Of a stretch of 39,214 bases of DNA, positions 7,220-15,462 are shown in pieces. The notes beneath the pieces are model-generated. The model did not search any database. It was given only the letters and a program-made list of their open reading frames with translations, and was not told where the DNA came from. The position numbers were made by a program, and so were the translations under genes. The stretch is taken from NCBI RefSeq assembly GCF_019749955.1, contig NZ_JAIEPC010000027.1, forward strand, positions 1 to 39,214. The letters are read 5' to 3'. Each line of letters opens with the position of its first letter. Within the stretch, counting starts at the first letter, position 1. Origin of the DNA: Sphingomonas sp. (lineage in GTDB: Bacteria > Pseudomonadota > Alphaproteobacteria > Sphingomonadales > Sphingomonadaceae).

Positions 7220-8703
7220 ACCAGCCATTCGTCGGGCTGCGGCGGCAGCGCGTCGCGGATCGCGGCCTGCTGCTGCGCCAGCTTCTGGCGCGTCGGCTCG
7301 TCCGGGCTGCACGCCTTGATTGTCACGCTCGACCGCAACCGCCGTGCCTGTTCCATCGCGCTCGCGCTGAGCAGATAGCGGCTTTCGGTATAGACGCGCT
7401 CGGCCGGGCGGTACTCCAGGATCGACACCGTCTGCTCTTCGGCGGGGACGAGAATGCGTTCCCAGCGGCTGCCATTCTCGACATATTGGGTGCGCGTGTT
7501 GACGCAGCCATCCTTGCCCCAGTCGATCGTGACATCGCCGGGGGAGGAGGTGTTGATGCGGCTGCGTTCGGGCGAAATGTGGCAGAGCAGCTTGCCCTCG
7601 ACGACCGGGGCCGGCCCCGTCGCTGTCGTGGCGGCAGCGGGCAAGGCGACGCTCACCTCGCCAAAGGGGCGGACGAAGAACAGCACCACCGCGCTCAGCA
7701 TCAGCACGCCGCCGCCGCCCAGCGCCCAAAACGCTTGCCGCCGCGCGCCGCGCGTCGCGAGCAGCCCGGCGCCGCTCAGCCCGAGCGATCCGAGCACCAG
7801 CAGAAGCGTCGCGCCGCCGATAAAATTCTCGCGGGTGCGCGCCTGATCCTGCAGCGCGCGTTCGATCGCCGCGCTACGCTTTTCGGCGGCTTGCGCGGCG
7901 GCGGCTTGTGCCGCCTGCGCCTCGCGGTCAGCGCGCTGGGCGGCGGTTTCCTTGTCCTGTTCCAGCCGCTGGGCAATGCTGGTGCACGGCGCGCCGGTGG
8001 TGGCATAGGGTTGCTTGGCGTCGCGCAAGAAGGCGGCAAGCTCGGTATCGGCAATCGCGAAGCCAAAGCTCGAATCGCCTTCTTCGGTGCGCGTGATCGC
8101 CGAATTGACGCCGATCACGCGGCCGCAGATATCGAGCAGCGGTCCGCCCGAATTGCCGCGCGCAATGCTCGCGGTGTGGAGCAGCACATCGACCCCCGAT
8201 ATCGCGCGCCGTCCGGCAAAGCCGCCTTGTGACCGCACCGGCATCAGCGGGCGGATATAGTCGGCGGCCGATTGCGCGGTCGCGAGATCGACATTGCCCG
8301 GATAGCCAAGCGCAATCACCGTCTCGCCGTCGGTGACGGGGCCGGGGTAGACGGTGAGCGGCGGCAATTGCGTGCCGGTAAACTCGATCAGCGCCAGGTC
8401 GCGCTGGGCATCATAGGCAATCAGCTTGCCGCGATAGCTTTTGGCGCCTTCGCTCGGCACGATGCCAATGACGACATTGTCGGGATAGCGCGCGGCAAGT
8501 TCGACGACATGCGCGTTGGTGACGATCCGGTTCGGCGCCACCGCGAGGCCACTGCCGTGCCCGAAGCCGACGATCTGCCCTTCGGCCGAGGCGATGGTGA
8601 CGACGCGCACCACGCCGCGACCCGCCGCCGAAATGTCATCGGCACGGGCTGGCGCGGCGAGGCCGATCAGCAGGGCGATCAAGAGCAGGAAGCGCGTCAT
8701 CAT
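7195..8703 (-). CDS. Trypsin-like serine protease with membrane anchor
   Basis: An exported S1-type protease of 502 residues. A signal peptide (1-22, ending AARA/PARA-like) is followed by a trypsin/HtrA-like domain with His65 (TNAHVV), Asp102 (QRDLALI) and Ser185 (RGNSGGP). A charged Ala/Gln-rich coiled coil (about 241-290) leads to two transmembrane helices (294-317 and 324-345). The remaining ~155 residues form an unrecognised domain with cysteines at 374, 400, 465 and 497. There is no PDZ domain, which separates it from DegP/HtrA. The second ATG (8700) is better spaced from GAGGA than the first. Topology suggests the protease and tail lie on the same side of the membrane. Confidence 0.88.
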   Translation of the reverse strand: MMTRFLLLIALLIGLAAPARADDISAAGRGVVRVVTIASAEGQIVGFGHGSGLAVAPNRIVTNAHVVELAARYPDNVVIGIVPSEGAKSYRGKLIAYDAQRDLALIEFTGTQLPPLTVYPGPVTDGETVIALGYPGNVDLATAQSAADYIRPLMPVRSQGGFAGRRAISGVDVLLHTASIARGNSGGPLLDICGRVIGVNSAITRTEEGDSSFGFAIADTELAAFLRDAKQPYATTGAPCTSIAQRLEQDKETAAQRADREAQAAQAAAAQAAEKRSAAIERALQDQARTRENFIGGATLLLVLGSLGLSGAGLLATRGARRQAFWALGGGGVLMLSAVVLFFVRPFGEVSVALPAAATTATGPAPVVEGKLLCHISPERSRINTSSPGDVTIDWGKDGCVNTRTQYVENGSRWERILVPAEEQTVSILEYRPAERVYTESRYLLSASAMEQARRLRSSVTIKACSPDEPTRQKLAQQQAAIRDALPPQPDEWLVYECAAAK

Positions 8704-8752
8704 GTTCCTCAGGCGCGAACCCTATGGTCTGTCGGGCAATCGCGAAGTGGGT

Positions 8753-9160
8753 TCAAGAGGCCGCGAGCGGTAACGCCGATTTTAGCCCCAGATGCGCAGC
8801 GAACGGATCGAAATCGCGGTCGCTGTACAGCAACGGCACATCGAGCGCGATGCAGCGGGTCGCGATCAGCGTGTCGATCGTCTTGCGGATCGTCACCCCC
8901 TTGGCGCGCAAGCTGCGGTAATTGCGCGCGGCGGCAACGGCGATTTCGGGGTCCGCGATTGTCACGGTTGGCAGGTAGCTGAAGCGGCGAAGAGCAAATC
9001 GGAATTGATGGTCGTGGGCAAAGCCTTGCAGCACTTCGACCATGACAAGATCGCCAACGAGTGCGGCTCGCTCCTCAAGCAACTTTTCCAACAGCTCGAC
9101 TTGAGGGGAGAGGGAACCGCGAAAAAAGTCGATCCACACGCTCGAATCGACCATCGTCAT
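8753..9160 (-). CDS. vapC: PIN-domain ribonuclease toxin (VapC)
   Basis: Toxin of a type II toxin-antitoxin pair; VapC proteins cut tRNA or rRNA using a metal-dependent acidic site. The 135 residues show the PIN signature: Asp5 in VDSSVWIDFF, Glu41 in VMVEVLQG, then TIDTLIATRC and YSDRDFDPF, which supply the remaining acids. Its ATG overlaps the VapB stop by one base (TGATG), so it depends on antitoxin translation. An alternative start is the ATG two codons later. Confidence 0.93.
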   Translation of the reverse strand: MTMVDSSVWIDFFRGSLSPQVELLEKLLEERAALVGDLVMVEVLQGFAHDHQFRFALRRFSYLPTVTIADPEIAVAAARNYRSLRAKGVTIRKTIDTLIATRCIALDVPLLYSDRDFDPFAAHLGLKSALPLAAS

Positions 9161-9351
9161 CAGTCTAGCCGCATCGCCTCAAGATCGCCCTGCCACTCGA
9201 CCTTGCCGCGCAGGCTGCGAATGCCATCATACGCGGCAGCGCGGATCAACGCCTTCAGCGCCATTTCGACGGCCTCGCGCTTGGTCTTGGCGCCAGTAAA
9301 CTCCATGGCATCGGCCATCAACTGATCGTCAATCTCGATGTTCGTTCGCAT
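9160..9351 (-). CDS. vapB: VapB-type antitoxin
   Basis: Antitoxin of the VapBC pair, expected to bind VapC and repress its own promoter. The 63 residues begin MRTNIEIDDQLMADAM, the ribbon-helix-helix start of the VapB/Arc class (DUF2191-type). The segment TGAKTKREAVEMALKALIR is the conserved helix pair, and the C-terminal tail holds the toxin-binding part. It lies 50 bp beyond the priA stop in the same direction. An inverted repeat just upstream (9353-9383) may be the operator. Confidence 0.92.
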   Translation of the reverse strand: MRTNIEIDDQLMADAMEFTGAKTKREAVEMALKALIRAAAYDGIRSLRGKVEWQGDLEAMRLD

Positions 9352-9352
9352 G

Positions 9353-9383
9353 ATGTGTATCCAATTGCCTATGCCTCACACAT
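9353..9383. promoter_or_regulatory. vapB: Possible VapB operator
   Basis: ATGTGT (9353-9358) and ACACAT (9378-9383) form an inverted repeat centred 17 bases before the vapB start. This is where VapB-type antitoxins normally bind. The arms are short, so the call is tentative. Confidence 0.35.
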
Positions 9384-9401
9384 AGCGTCTCCGCGCACGC
9401 C

Positions 9402-11567
9402 CTACAAGAAACTGTACGGATCGACATCCACCGCGACCCGCACTTTCGCGGGCCACTCGACGCCGCCCAGCCAGTCGCGGATCACGTCCTGCACGTCGAG
9501 CGAGCGGCGCGCATGGACCAGCAGGCGGAAGCGGTGGCGGCCGCGCAGCATCGCCAGCGGGGCGGGGGCAGGGCCGTAGACATACATCGCGTCCTGCTCG
9601 GGCGCGGCATGCTTGATCGCCCGCGCGACAGTGTCGGCGGCGGCCTTGTCCTCGCTCGACACGATGATCGCGGCATAGCGGCCAAAGGGCGGCGCATTCG
9701 CCTCGCGCCGTGACTGCGTTTCGGCGTCGTAAAAGGCCTCGGTATCGCCCGTCACCAGCGCTTGCATCACACTCGCTTGCGGATCGTGCGTCTGGATATA
9801 GACATGCCCCGGCTTGGCGCCGCGTCCGGCGCGGCCCGCCACCTGGCTGATCTGCTGAAAGGTCTTCTCGCCCGCGCGCAGATCGCCGCCTTGGAGCGCC
9901 AGATCGGCGTCGATCACCCCGACGAGCGTCAGATTGGGGAAGTGATAGCCCTTGGTCACGAGTTGCGTGCCGATGACGATGTCGATGTCATGCGCTTCCA
10001 TCCGCGCGACGAACTCGGCGGCCTTGGCGGGCGACCAGATCGTGTCGCTGGTGACGATCGCGCGCTTCGCATCAGGCCAGAGCAGCGCGGCTTCGTCCGC
10101 GATCCGCTCGACCCCGGGGCCGCAGGGGACCAGGCTGTCCTCGCCGCCGCATTCGGGGCATTTCTCGGGCACGCGCTCGACATGGCCGCAGTGATGGCAG
10201 GCGAGCCGGTGGATGAGGCGATGCTCGACCATCCAAGCGGTGCAATTGGGGCATTGGAACCGGTGCCCGCAGGTCCGGCACAAGGTCAACGGCGCGTAAC
10301 CGCGGCGGTTGAGGAACAGCAGCACTTGTTCCCGCCGCGCGAGTGTCTCGTCGATCGCGGTGACGAGCTTGGGCGCGATCCAGCGGCCGCGCTCGGGCGG
10401 CGCATCGACCAGATTGATCGCTTCGATCGTCGGCAATTGCGCCACGCCATAGCGACCCGGCAGCTTGACCTCCGCATAGCGCCCTGCCGCGACTTGCTGG
10501 CGCGTTTCGATTGCCGGGGTCGCGCTCGCCAGCACCACCGGCGCGCTTTCAAATTTGCCGCGCATCACCGCGACGTCGCGCGCGTGGTAATGGACGCCTT
10601 CTTCCTGCTTGAAGCTCGTCTCATGCGCTTCGTCGACGACGATCAGCCCGAGATTGGCATAGGGCAGGAACAGCGACGACCTTGCGCCCACCGTCACCAA
10701 CGCCTCGCCGCTGGCGACCGCGCGCCATGCCCGCCTGCGCTGCGACTGGCGCAAGTCCGAATGCCACGCCACCGGCGCGCAGCCGAAGCGCGCGGCGAAG
10801 CGCTTCAGGAAAGGCTCGGTCAGCGCGATTTCGGGAAGCAGCACGAGGCTCTGGCGGCCCTCGCGGATCGCTTGCGCAATCGCTTCGAAATAAACCTCGG
10901 TCTTGCCCGATCCGGTGACGCCGTCGAGCAGCATCGGGGCAAAGGCGCGCGCCGTCACCGCATCGGTGAATTGCCGCGCAGCCGAGCCTTGCGCGTCCGA
11001 CAGCGCGGGCTGCTGGTGATCGGGATCGGGCACCGGGAAGGGCGAATCGATCGCGACTTCGATCGCTTCCATCGCGCCGACGTTGACGAGGCCCCGGATC
11101 ACCGCGTCCGACACCCCCGCCGCCAGCGCCAGCTCGCGCACTAGCCCCTGCCGGTCGCCGAGCCGCTCCAATGCCTGGCTGCGCTGCGGGGAGAGCCGCG
11201 CCGGCACCTCGCCGGTCAGCCGATATTCGGTGACGGTCCGCGCGCCTTCGAGCGCCGAACTCGACGGCATCGCCATCCGCAACACGCTCGCAAGCGGGGC
11301 GAGATAATAGTCCGCCGTCCACTCGATCAGCCGCCTTAAGGGAGCAGCAATCGGCGGCGCATCGGCCACCGCGATCAGGTTGCGCAGCCGATTGTCGCCG
11401 ACCGGCTCGGCGGGCAGGCGATCCTCCTCCCACACCACCCCCATCACCTGGCGCGGGCCGAGCGGCGCCACCACAATCGAGCCGGGCGCGACCTGCATGC
11501 TCTGCGGCGCGCGGTAATCGAGCGGGCCGAGGGCCGAGTTGAGGATGATGACGCGCGCGCGGGACAT
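9402..11567 (-). CDS. priA: Primosomal replication helicase PriA
   Basis: 3'-to-5' DNA helicase that restarts stalled replication forks by loading the primosome. The 721 residues have the N-terminal DNA-binding domain, Walker A at 216-223 (GVTGSGKT), the DEAH box at 312-315 and SAT at 348-350. The zinc-binding insert between helicase lobes has eight cysteines (430, 433, 439, 442, 457, 460, 470 and 473). ATG at 11567 (AAAGGG upstream) is chosen; the frame is open to 11633, but those residues are not PriA-like. In many alphaproteobacteria priA lies just upstream of atpH; here 8.5 kb of other genes intervene. Confidence 0.96.
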   Translation of the reverse strand: MSRARVIILNSALGPLDYRAPQSMQVAPGSIVVAPLGPRQVMGVVWEEDRLPAEPVGDNRLRNLIAVADAPPIAAPLRRLIEWTADYYLAPLASVLRMAMPSSSALEGARTVTEYRLTGEVPARLSPQRSQALERLGDRQGLVRELALAAGVSDAVIRGLVNVGAMEAIEVAIDSPFPVPDPDHQQPALSDAQGSAARQFTDAVTARAFAPMLLDGVTGSGKTEVYFEAIAQAIREGRQSLVLLPEIALTEPFLKRFAARFGCAPVAWHSDLRQSQRRRAWRAVASGEALVTVGARSSLFLPYANLGLIVVDEAHETSFKQEEGVHYHARDVAVMRGKFESAPVVLASATPAIETRQQVAAGRYAEVKLPGRYGVAQLPTIEAINLVDAPPERGRWIAPKLVTAIDETLARREQVLLFLNRRGYAPLTLCRTCGHRFQCPNCTAWMVEHRLIHRLACHHCGHVERVPEKCPECGGEDSLVPCGPGVERIADEAALLWPDAKRAIVTSDTIWSPAKAAEFVARMEAHDIDIVIGTQLVTKGYHFPNLTLVGVIDADLALQGGDLRAGEKTFQQISQVAGRAGRGAKPGHVYIQTHDPQASVMQALVTGDTEAFYDAETQSRREANAPPFGRYAAIIVSSEDKAAADTVARAIKHAAPEQDAMYVYGPAPAPLAMLRGRHRFRLLVHARRSLDVQDVIRDWLGGVEWPAKVRVAVDVDPYSFL

Positions 11568-11636
11568 CAGCCCTTTATGGGCATTGAACAGCGACAGGGA
11601 AAGGCGATCTACCGACGCCGATCGCCCGATCAACCC

Positions 11637-11966
11637 CTAGAAGTGGATGCCGTTGCGGCCGCGCTCGCGGTTTTGCTTGAGCTGGCGGATATGCAGCTGC
11701 GCCTTGTCGAGCATCGCGCCGATGCGGCGCTCGTCCCGCTCGCTCAGATTATTGCCGCGTGCGCGCAGCTGGGCTTCGACGGCTGAAATCCGGCGCAGTT
11801 CAGCGTTGAGCACATTGCGCTCGCGAATGCTGAGCTTGCCCGACCGCTTGCCGGCGTCGACCTGACGCTGGAGATCGGTCTGGCGGACGTCGATGCCAAT
11901 GTCGGCCTGGGCGACGCTGCCAAAGATAAGCGCGCTCAGCGCGGCGGCGATGAAGAGTTTTTTCAT
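11637..11966 (-). CDS. Small exported helical protein of unknown function
   Basis: A 109-residue protein with a clear signal peptide (MKKLFIAAALSALIFGSVAQ, cleavage likely after AQA at 21). The mature part is charged and helical: two Arg-rich helices (RERNVLNAELRRISAVEAQL and SERDERRIGAMLDKAQLHI) suggest a coiled coil or helical hairpin in the periplasm. I do not recognise a family. ATG at 11966 has AAAGGA at good spacing. It ends 69 bp before the priA start in the same direction and could share its transcript. Confidence 0.8.
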   Translation of the reverse strand: MKKLFIAAALSALIFGSVAQADIGIDVRQTDLQRQVDAGKRSGKLSIRERNVLNAELRRISAVEAQLRARGNNLSERDERRIGAMLDKAQLHIRQLKQNRERGRNGIHF

Positions 11967-12119
11967 GATCGAGTCCTTTCGGAATAAAACTTGGCCATCC
12001 GCAGGAAGGCTCGGACAGCATAATGCATGAGGCGGCATTTGGTCGCATCGTGGCGCAGGCTCGCCATCGCACTGGCTTTGTCTTATGGCCCGCGCCAACC
12101 ATAGTCCGGGAGCCCACCC

Positions 12120-12773
12120 ATGAAATTCTTCGTCGATACTGCCGACACCGCCGAAATCCGTGATCTTGCCGATTCGGGGCTGGTCGACGGCGTCACCACC
12201 AATCCCTCGCTGATCGCCAAGTCGGGGCGCAATTTCCTCGAAGTCGTGGCGGAGATTTGCGGCATCGTCGACGGGCCGGTGTCGGCCGAAGTCGTGGCGC
12301 TCGACCACGCAGGTATGATGCGCGAGGCCGAGATTGTGCGCAAGATCGCGCCCAATATCGCGGTCAAAGTGCCGCTGACGATCGACGGGCTGAAGACGTG
12401 CAAGGCGCTGACCGATGACGGCACGATGGTCAACGTCACGCTCTGCTTCTCGGCCAATCAGGCGCTGCTCGCGGCCAAGGCGGGGGCGACCTTCATTTCG
12501 CCGTTCGTCGGGCGGCATGACGATGTCGGCTTCGACGGCATGGAGCTGATCCGCGACATCCGGCTGATCTACGATAACTACGCCTATGAGACCGAAATCC
12601 TGGTCGCGAGCGTGCGCCACCCGATCCACATATTGGAGGCCGCGCGCATCGGCGCCGACGTGATGACCGCACCCCCCGCCGTCATCCGCCAGCTCGTCAA
12701 GCACCCGCTGACCGACAAGGGGATTGAGGGGTTTCTGGCGGACTGGGCGAAGACGGGGCAGGTGATCGGGTGA
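12120..12773 (+). CDS. fsa: Fructose-6-phosphate aldolase / small transaldolase
   Basis: Class I aldolase of the MipB/TalC family, working in the cytoplasm as a transaldolase or a fructose-6-phosphate aldolase. At 217 residues it has the short-form length. It begins [13 protein letters not shown], contains [13 protein letters not shown] (25-37), and places the Schiff-base lysine at 83 in [22 protein letters not shown] and [11 protein letters not shown] follow as in the family. Sequence alone does not separate the two activities. priA lies next to it divergently and xerC downstream. Confidence 0.95.
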   Translation: MKFFVDTADTAEIRDLADSGLVDGVTTNPSLIAKSGRNFLEVVAEICGIVDGPVSAEVVALDHAGMMREAEIVRKIAPNIAVKVPLTIDGLKTCKALTDDGTMVNVTLCFSANQALLAAKAGATFISPFVGRHDDVGFDGMELIRDIRLIYDNYAYETEILVASVRHPIHILEAARIGADVMTAPPAVIRQLVKHPLTDKGIEGFLADWAKTGQVIG

Positions 12774-12925
12774 GGCTGTAGTAGCTCCTCTCCTACTCAG
12801 GGGAGAGCATAGCGGCGCTTGGCGGCTTGCTGATTTAAAGAGCTTAGCAAGGGGAGGCGACTCCCTCGCCCCTCGCCAAATCCGACTAACCAGCGAGCTG
12901 GCAAATCTGTGTATAGTAGGCTTTG

Positions 12926-13198
12926 ATGGTAGCGCTCATATTTAATTTTTGGCAGGGAATAGCTGCAATTTTGCTTGTCTCTTCTATTTCCGCTTTTATT
13001 TCGACAAAAATTGGCATATTCATTAGTGTTTCGATAACGCTTGTTTCAATAGCTTTAGTAATGTTAATTGGAACGGTCGCAGCTGCTGGATACGATGAAT
13101 ACATTCCATTTGGCCTGTTTGTATTTCCAGGACTGTCATGGGTTGGATTTTTTGCGGGGTATTTTTTCAGGCGCAACAAGAAATTTGGCGATCGGTAG
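12926..13198 (+). CDS. AT-rich small membrane protein of unknown function
   Basis: A 90-residue hydrophobic protein with about three transmembrane helices (near 5-25, 29-53 and 64-84) and a basic tail FFRRNKKFGDR. I do not recognise a family. The base composition is visibly AT-rich compared with every neighbour and the codons end in A/T, which points to horizontal acquisition. ATG at 12926 has a weak TAGG site. A stem-loop follows the stop codon. The gene could still be a chance frame, but the coherent helix-loop pattern, positive-inside tail and downstream hairpin argue for a real gene. Confidence 0.6.
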   Translation: MVALIFNFWQGIAAILLVSSISAFISTKIGIFISVSITLVSIALVMLIGTVAAAGYDEYIPFGLFVFPGLSWVGFFAGYFFRRNKKFGDR

Positions 13199-13200
13199 AA

Positions 13201-13228
13201 CGCCACCTTATTAGCTAAGAAGGTGGCG
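13201..13228. terminator. Stem-loop after the AT-rich gene
   Basis: CGCCACCTT (13201-13209) pairs perfectly with AAGGTGGCG (13220-13228), and the loop is itself partly self-complementary (TTAGCTAA). It starts three bases after the stop codon. There is no T-tract, so rho-independent termination would be weak. The rest of 13229-13425 shows nothing recognisable. Confidence 0.5.
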
Positions 13229-13425
13229 CTCACGTCAATCGGCATTCGCGAATATGTGCTAATGCCGACGCGAGCCCATTACGACTAGAGGTCAGGATAT
13301 CCGCGGGCACAAACCTTGGCTCAGGCGAAAGAGGAACCGTCCCGCTACAGCCCCCTCTCGCTGTCCGTCTTGCTTCCCGCCACTTCCCCTCCCCAAAGCG
13401 CATCCGGACAGCTAGACGGGGCGCT

Positions 13426-14301
13426 ATGGCGCTTTCCCAAGCCTATGCCGATCATTTGCGGCGCGACCGGCGTCGTTCGGTCCATACCGTGCGCGCCTAT
13501 CAGGCGAGCGCCGAGCGGCTGGTCGCCTTCCTGCAAGGCCATTGGGGGGCAGAGGTCGACACGGCGGCGCTCGCCAAGCTGACGACGGCGGATTTGCGCG
13601 CCTATCTCGCGATGCGGCGCGCCGATGGCCTCGGCAATGCATCCGCCGCCCGCGAACTCTCCGCCGTGCGCGGGTTCCTGAGCTTCGTCGGCGCACCCGC
13701 GCCAGCGATGAAAGGCCCGCGCGTCAAGAAAGGCGTGCCGCGCCCGGTATCGCCCGACGAAGCGGTCGCCCTCGCCGAGGATGTCGCCGAGGATGCCGCG
13801 ACCCCGTGGATCGCCGCGCGCGATCTCGCGGTGCTGCTGCTACTCTACGGCGCGGGGCTGCGCATCGGCGAAGCGGTCGGGCTGACGGCAGCAGTGCTGC
13901 CGCTTGGTGCCACGATCAGCGTCACCGGCAAGCGCGCCAAGACGCGGATCGTGCCGCTGCTGCCGCAAGTCCGTGCGGCGATCGAGGATTATGTCCGCCT
14001 CACCCCCTGGCCGGTCGAGCGCGGCGAAATGCTGTTCCGGGGTGCGAAGGGCGGGCCGCTCTCCCCTGCGATCATCCGCCGGTCGGTGCGCGCGGCGCGC
14101 GTGCGGCTGGGCTTCGGTGAGCGCACCACCCCGCACGCGCTGCGCCACGGTTTCGCCACGCATCTGCTCGGGCGTGGCGCGGATTTGCGCAGCTTGCAGG
14201 AACTGCTCGGCCACGCGAGCCTCAGCTCGACGCAGATCTATACCCAGGTCGACGCAGCGCACCTGCTCGACGTGTACCGGAATGCGCACCCGCGCGCTTG
14301 A
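13426..14301 (+). CDS. xerC: Tyrosine recombinase XerC
   Basis: Site-specific recombinase that, with XerD, resolves chromosome dimers at dif. The 291 residues have an N-terminal SAM-like DNA-binding domain (about 5-95) and the catalytic domain with the full set: Arg146 (GLRIGE), Lys169 (TGKRAK), His237 and Arg240 (PHALRH), His263 (LGHASL) and the nucleophile Tyr272 (IYTQV). Length and the TPHALRHGFATHLL signature fit XerC rather than an integrase. No phage genes or attachment site were seen next to it. The start has only a weak ribosome site. Confidence 0.94.
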   Translation: MALSQAYADHLRRDRRRSVHTVRAYQASAERLVAFLQGHWGAEVDTAALAKLTTADLRAYLAMRRADGLGNASAARELSAVRGFLSFVGAPAPAMKGPRVKKGVPRPVSPDEAVALAEDVAEDAATPWIAARDLAVLLLLYGAGLRIGEAVGLTAAVLPLGATISVTGKRAKTRIVPLLPQVRAAIEDYVRLTPWPVERGEMLFRGAKGGPLSPAIIRRSVRAARVRLGFGERTTPHALRHGFATHLLGRGADLRSLQELLGHASLSSTQIYTQVDAAHLLDVYRNAHPRA

Positions 14302-14305
14302 GCGG

Positions 14306-14671
14306 CTAGCGAGTCGTGTAGGCGCCGACCAATAGCTTTTCAGGCACCCGCCACTCGCGCGCGATCTTGCGGATCATCGGTAGCGTCAGGGGGCGGGTGC
14401 GACCGAGAATCTCGGTCGCGCGTGATTGGCCGATAAGTCTCGCCAGCGCGGCGCGATCATAGCCATTCATCGCCATCGCTGCTTTGATCGCATCGACCGG
14501 ATCGAGCGGTTCGATCGGCCACCGCGACGCCTCATAGGCATCGACGAGGGTTGCAAGCACATCGAGGCGGTCGCCTTGCGGCGATCCCACCGGGGAGCCC
14601 CAAAGCGTTTCGATCTCGCGCAAAGCGGCTGCATGGTCGGAATCGGTCTTGATCGGGCGGATTTCGTCCAT
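14306..14671 (-). CDS. higA: HigA-type antitoxin
   Basis: Antitoxin of a HigBA pair and probable repressor of its own operon. The 121 residues begin MDEIRPIKTDSDHAAALREI, the usual HigA start, and carry a C-terminal helix-turn-helix (YDRAALARLIGQSRATEIL followed by LTLPMIRKIAREWRVP). ATG at 14671 has GAGGA eight bases upstream and fits the family better than the TTG at 14686 or ATG at 14680. It lies downstream of the toxin gene, as is normal for higBA, and converges with xerC, four bases apart. Confidence 0.92.
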   Translation of the reverse strand: MDEIRPIKTDSDHAAALREIETLWGSPVGSPQGDRLDVLATLVDAYEASRWPIEPLDPVDAIKAAMAMNGYDRAALARLIGQSRATEILGRTRPLTLPMIRKIAREWRVPEKLLVGAYTTR

Positions 14672-14682
14672 CGCAGGCATCC

Positions 14683-14985
14683 TCAAAACAGGCTAACTGT
14701 CAGCGCGTCAATTCGGTCATACTCGGCATGCGTGCCGAGAAACTTCACGAACGCGATCTGCCGCGCGAAATCGAACGCGACGATCAATCGGTAATCGCCA
14801 CCGCCAATGTCGAACCGCACACGTTCGCCGTTGAGTGCTTTTGCTTTCGAAAAATCGCGCACCACCTCCAACGGCGACTGCCAATCAGCCGCCTTCGTGA
14901 CTTCGAACCAATGCAGCAACGCCGCCTTCGCGTCGGGATGCCGTTCCCAAAAAGCGATCAGCGAGCTGCGAGCAATGATTCTCAC
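14683..14985 (-). CDS. higB: HigB-type mRNA-interferase toxin
   Basis: Toxin of a type II pair, of the RelE-like HigB class that cuts translated mRNA. The 100 residues include FWERHPDAKAALLHWF, then WQSPLEVVRDF and GDYRLIVAFDFARQIAFVKF, followed by GTHAEYDRI; these are the hallmarks of the HigB_toxin family. It starts with GTG at 14985. A perfect 15-base palindrome 18 bases upstream (15003-15017) is the likely HigA operator and overlaps a CATAAT promoter element. Confidence 0.92.
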   Translation of the reverse strand: MRIIARSSLIAFWERHPDAKAALLHWFEVTKAADWQSPLEVVRDFSKAKALNGERVRFDIGGGDYRLIVAFDFARQIAFVKFLGTHAEYDRIDALTVSLF

Positions 14986-15002
14986 GTCGCGCTACCTATC
15001 AT

Positions 15003-15017
15003 TTCCCATTATGGGAA
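15003..15017. promoter_or_regulatory. higB: higBA operator palindrome with overlapping -10 element
   Basis: TTCCCAT, one base, ATGGGAA: a perfect 7-bp inverted repeat. On the minus strand the centre reads CATAAT (15008-15013), a one-mismatch -10 box. HigA binding would therefore block the promoter directly. No good -35 hexamer was seen. Confidence 0.65.
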
Positions 15018-15031
15018 GCAAGCGAGGAGCC

Positions 15032-15421
15032 TCACCCCGCCATCGCCGCCAGCGCGGGCCATTGGCGCACGATCGTGCCGAGATCGAAATATTCGCGCCA
15101 CACCGCGATCTTGCCGTCGCGGATGACAAAAACGCCGGTCACCGGCAGCTCGACCCAGCCGGTATCGATCAGGTGGCGATCGAGCCGCTCCGTAAACACC
15201 GTGTCGCCGTCGACCGCCACGCGCAGGATGCGGAATTCATTCTCGACCGTCGGCGCGAAGAACGGTTCGAGCACGCTGCGCACGCCCGCAGGCCCGGTCA
15301 CGCTCCCCATCGGCAGGTTGGTATATTCGCAATCGTCGGTAAACCACGGCAGCGCCGCGTCATAATCCTTGATCGCCATGGCATCGGTCATGGTTTTGAT
15401 GATGTCGAGCGGGCTGGGCAT
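15032..15421 (-). CDS. Limonene-1,2-epoxide-hydrolase-like protein (NTF2-like fold)
   Basis: A 129-residue cytoplasmic protein of the SnoaL/LEH cone-shaped fold. The catalytic set of Rhodococcus limonene epoxide hydrolase has clear counterparts: Tyr33 and Asn35 (EYTN), Arg79 and Asp81 (TERLDRH), and Asp113 (WREYFD), with nearly the same spacings as Tyr53/Asn55/Arg99/Asp101/Asp132. ELPVTGVFVIRDGKIAVW is also typical. It therefore probably adds water to an epoxide, but the substrate is unknown and no terpene genes are near. Start is ATG 15421. Confidence 0.85.
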   Translation of the reverse strand: MPSPLDIIKTMTDAMAIKDYDAALPWFTDDCEYTNLPMGSVTGPAGVRSVLEPFFAPTVENEFRILRVAVDGDTVFTERLDRHLIDTGWVELPVTGVFVIRDGKIAVWREYFDLGTIVRQWPALAAMAG

Positions 15422-15462
15422 GGCAGGCGACTCCTGTAGCGGTTGCTACGTCGCTTCTATGC

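Noticed and set aside
9762..11144. 460-codon plus-strand frame opposite priA
   Set aside because: Shadow of priA; no recognisable domains.
12780..12880. Possible tRNA or small RNA between fsa and the AT-rich gene
   Set aside because: Short stems such as CTTGCT/AGCAAG and CTCTCC/GGGAGAG exist, but no cloverleaf or promoter-terminator pair.
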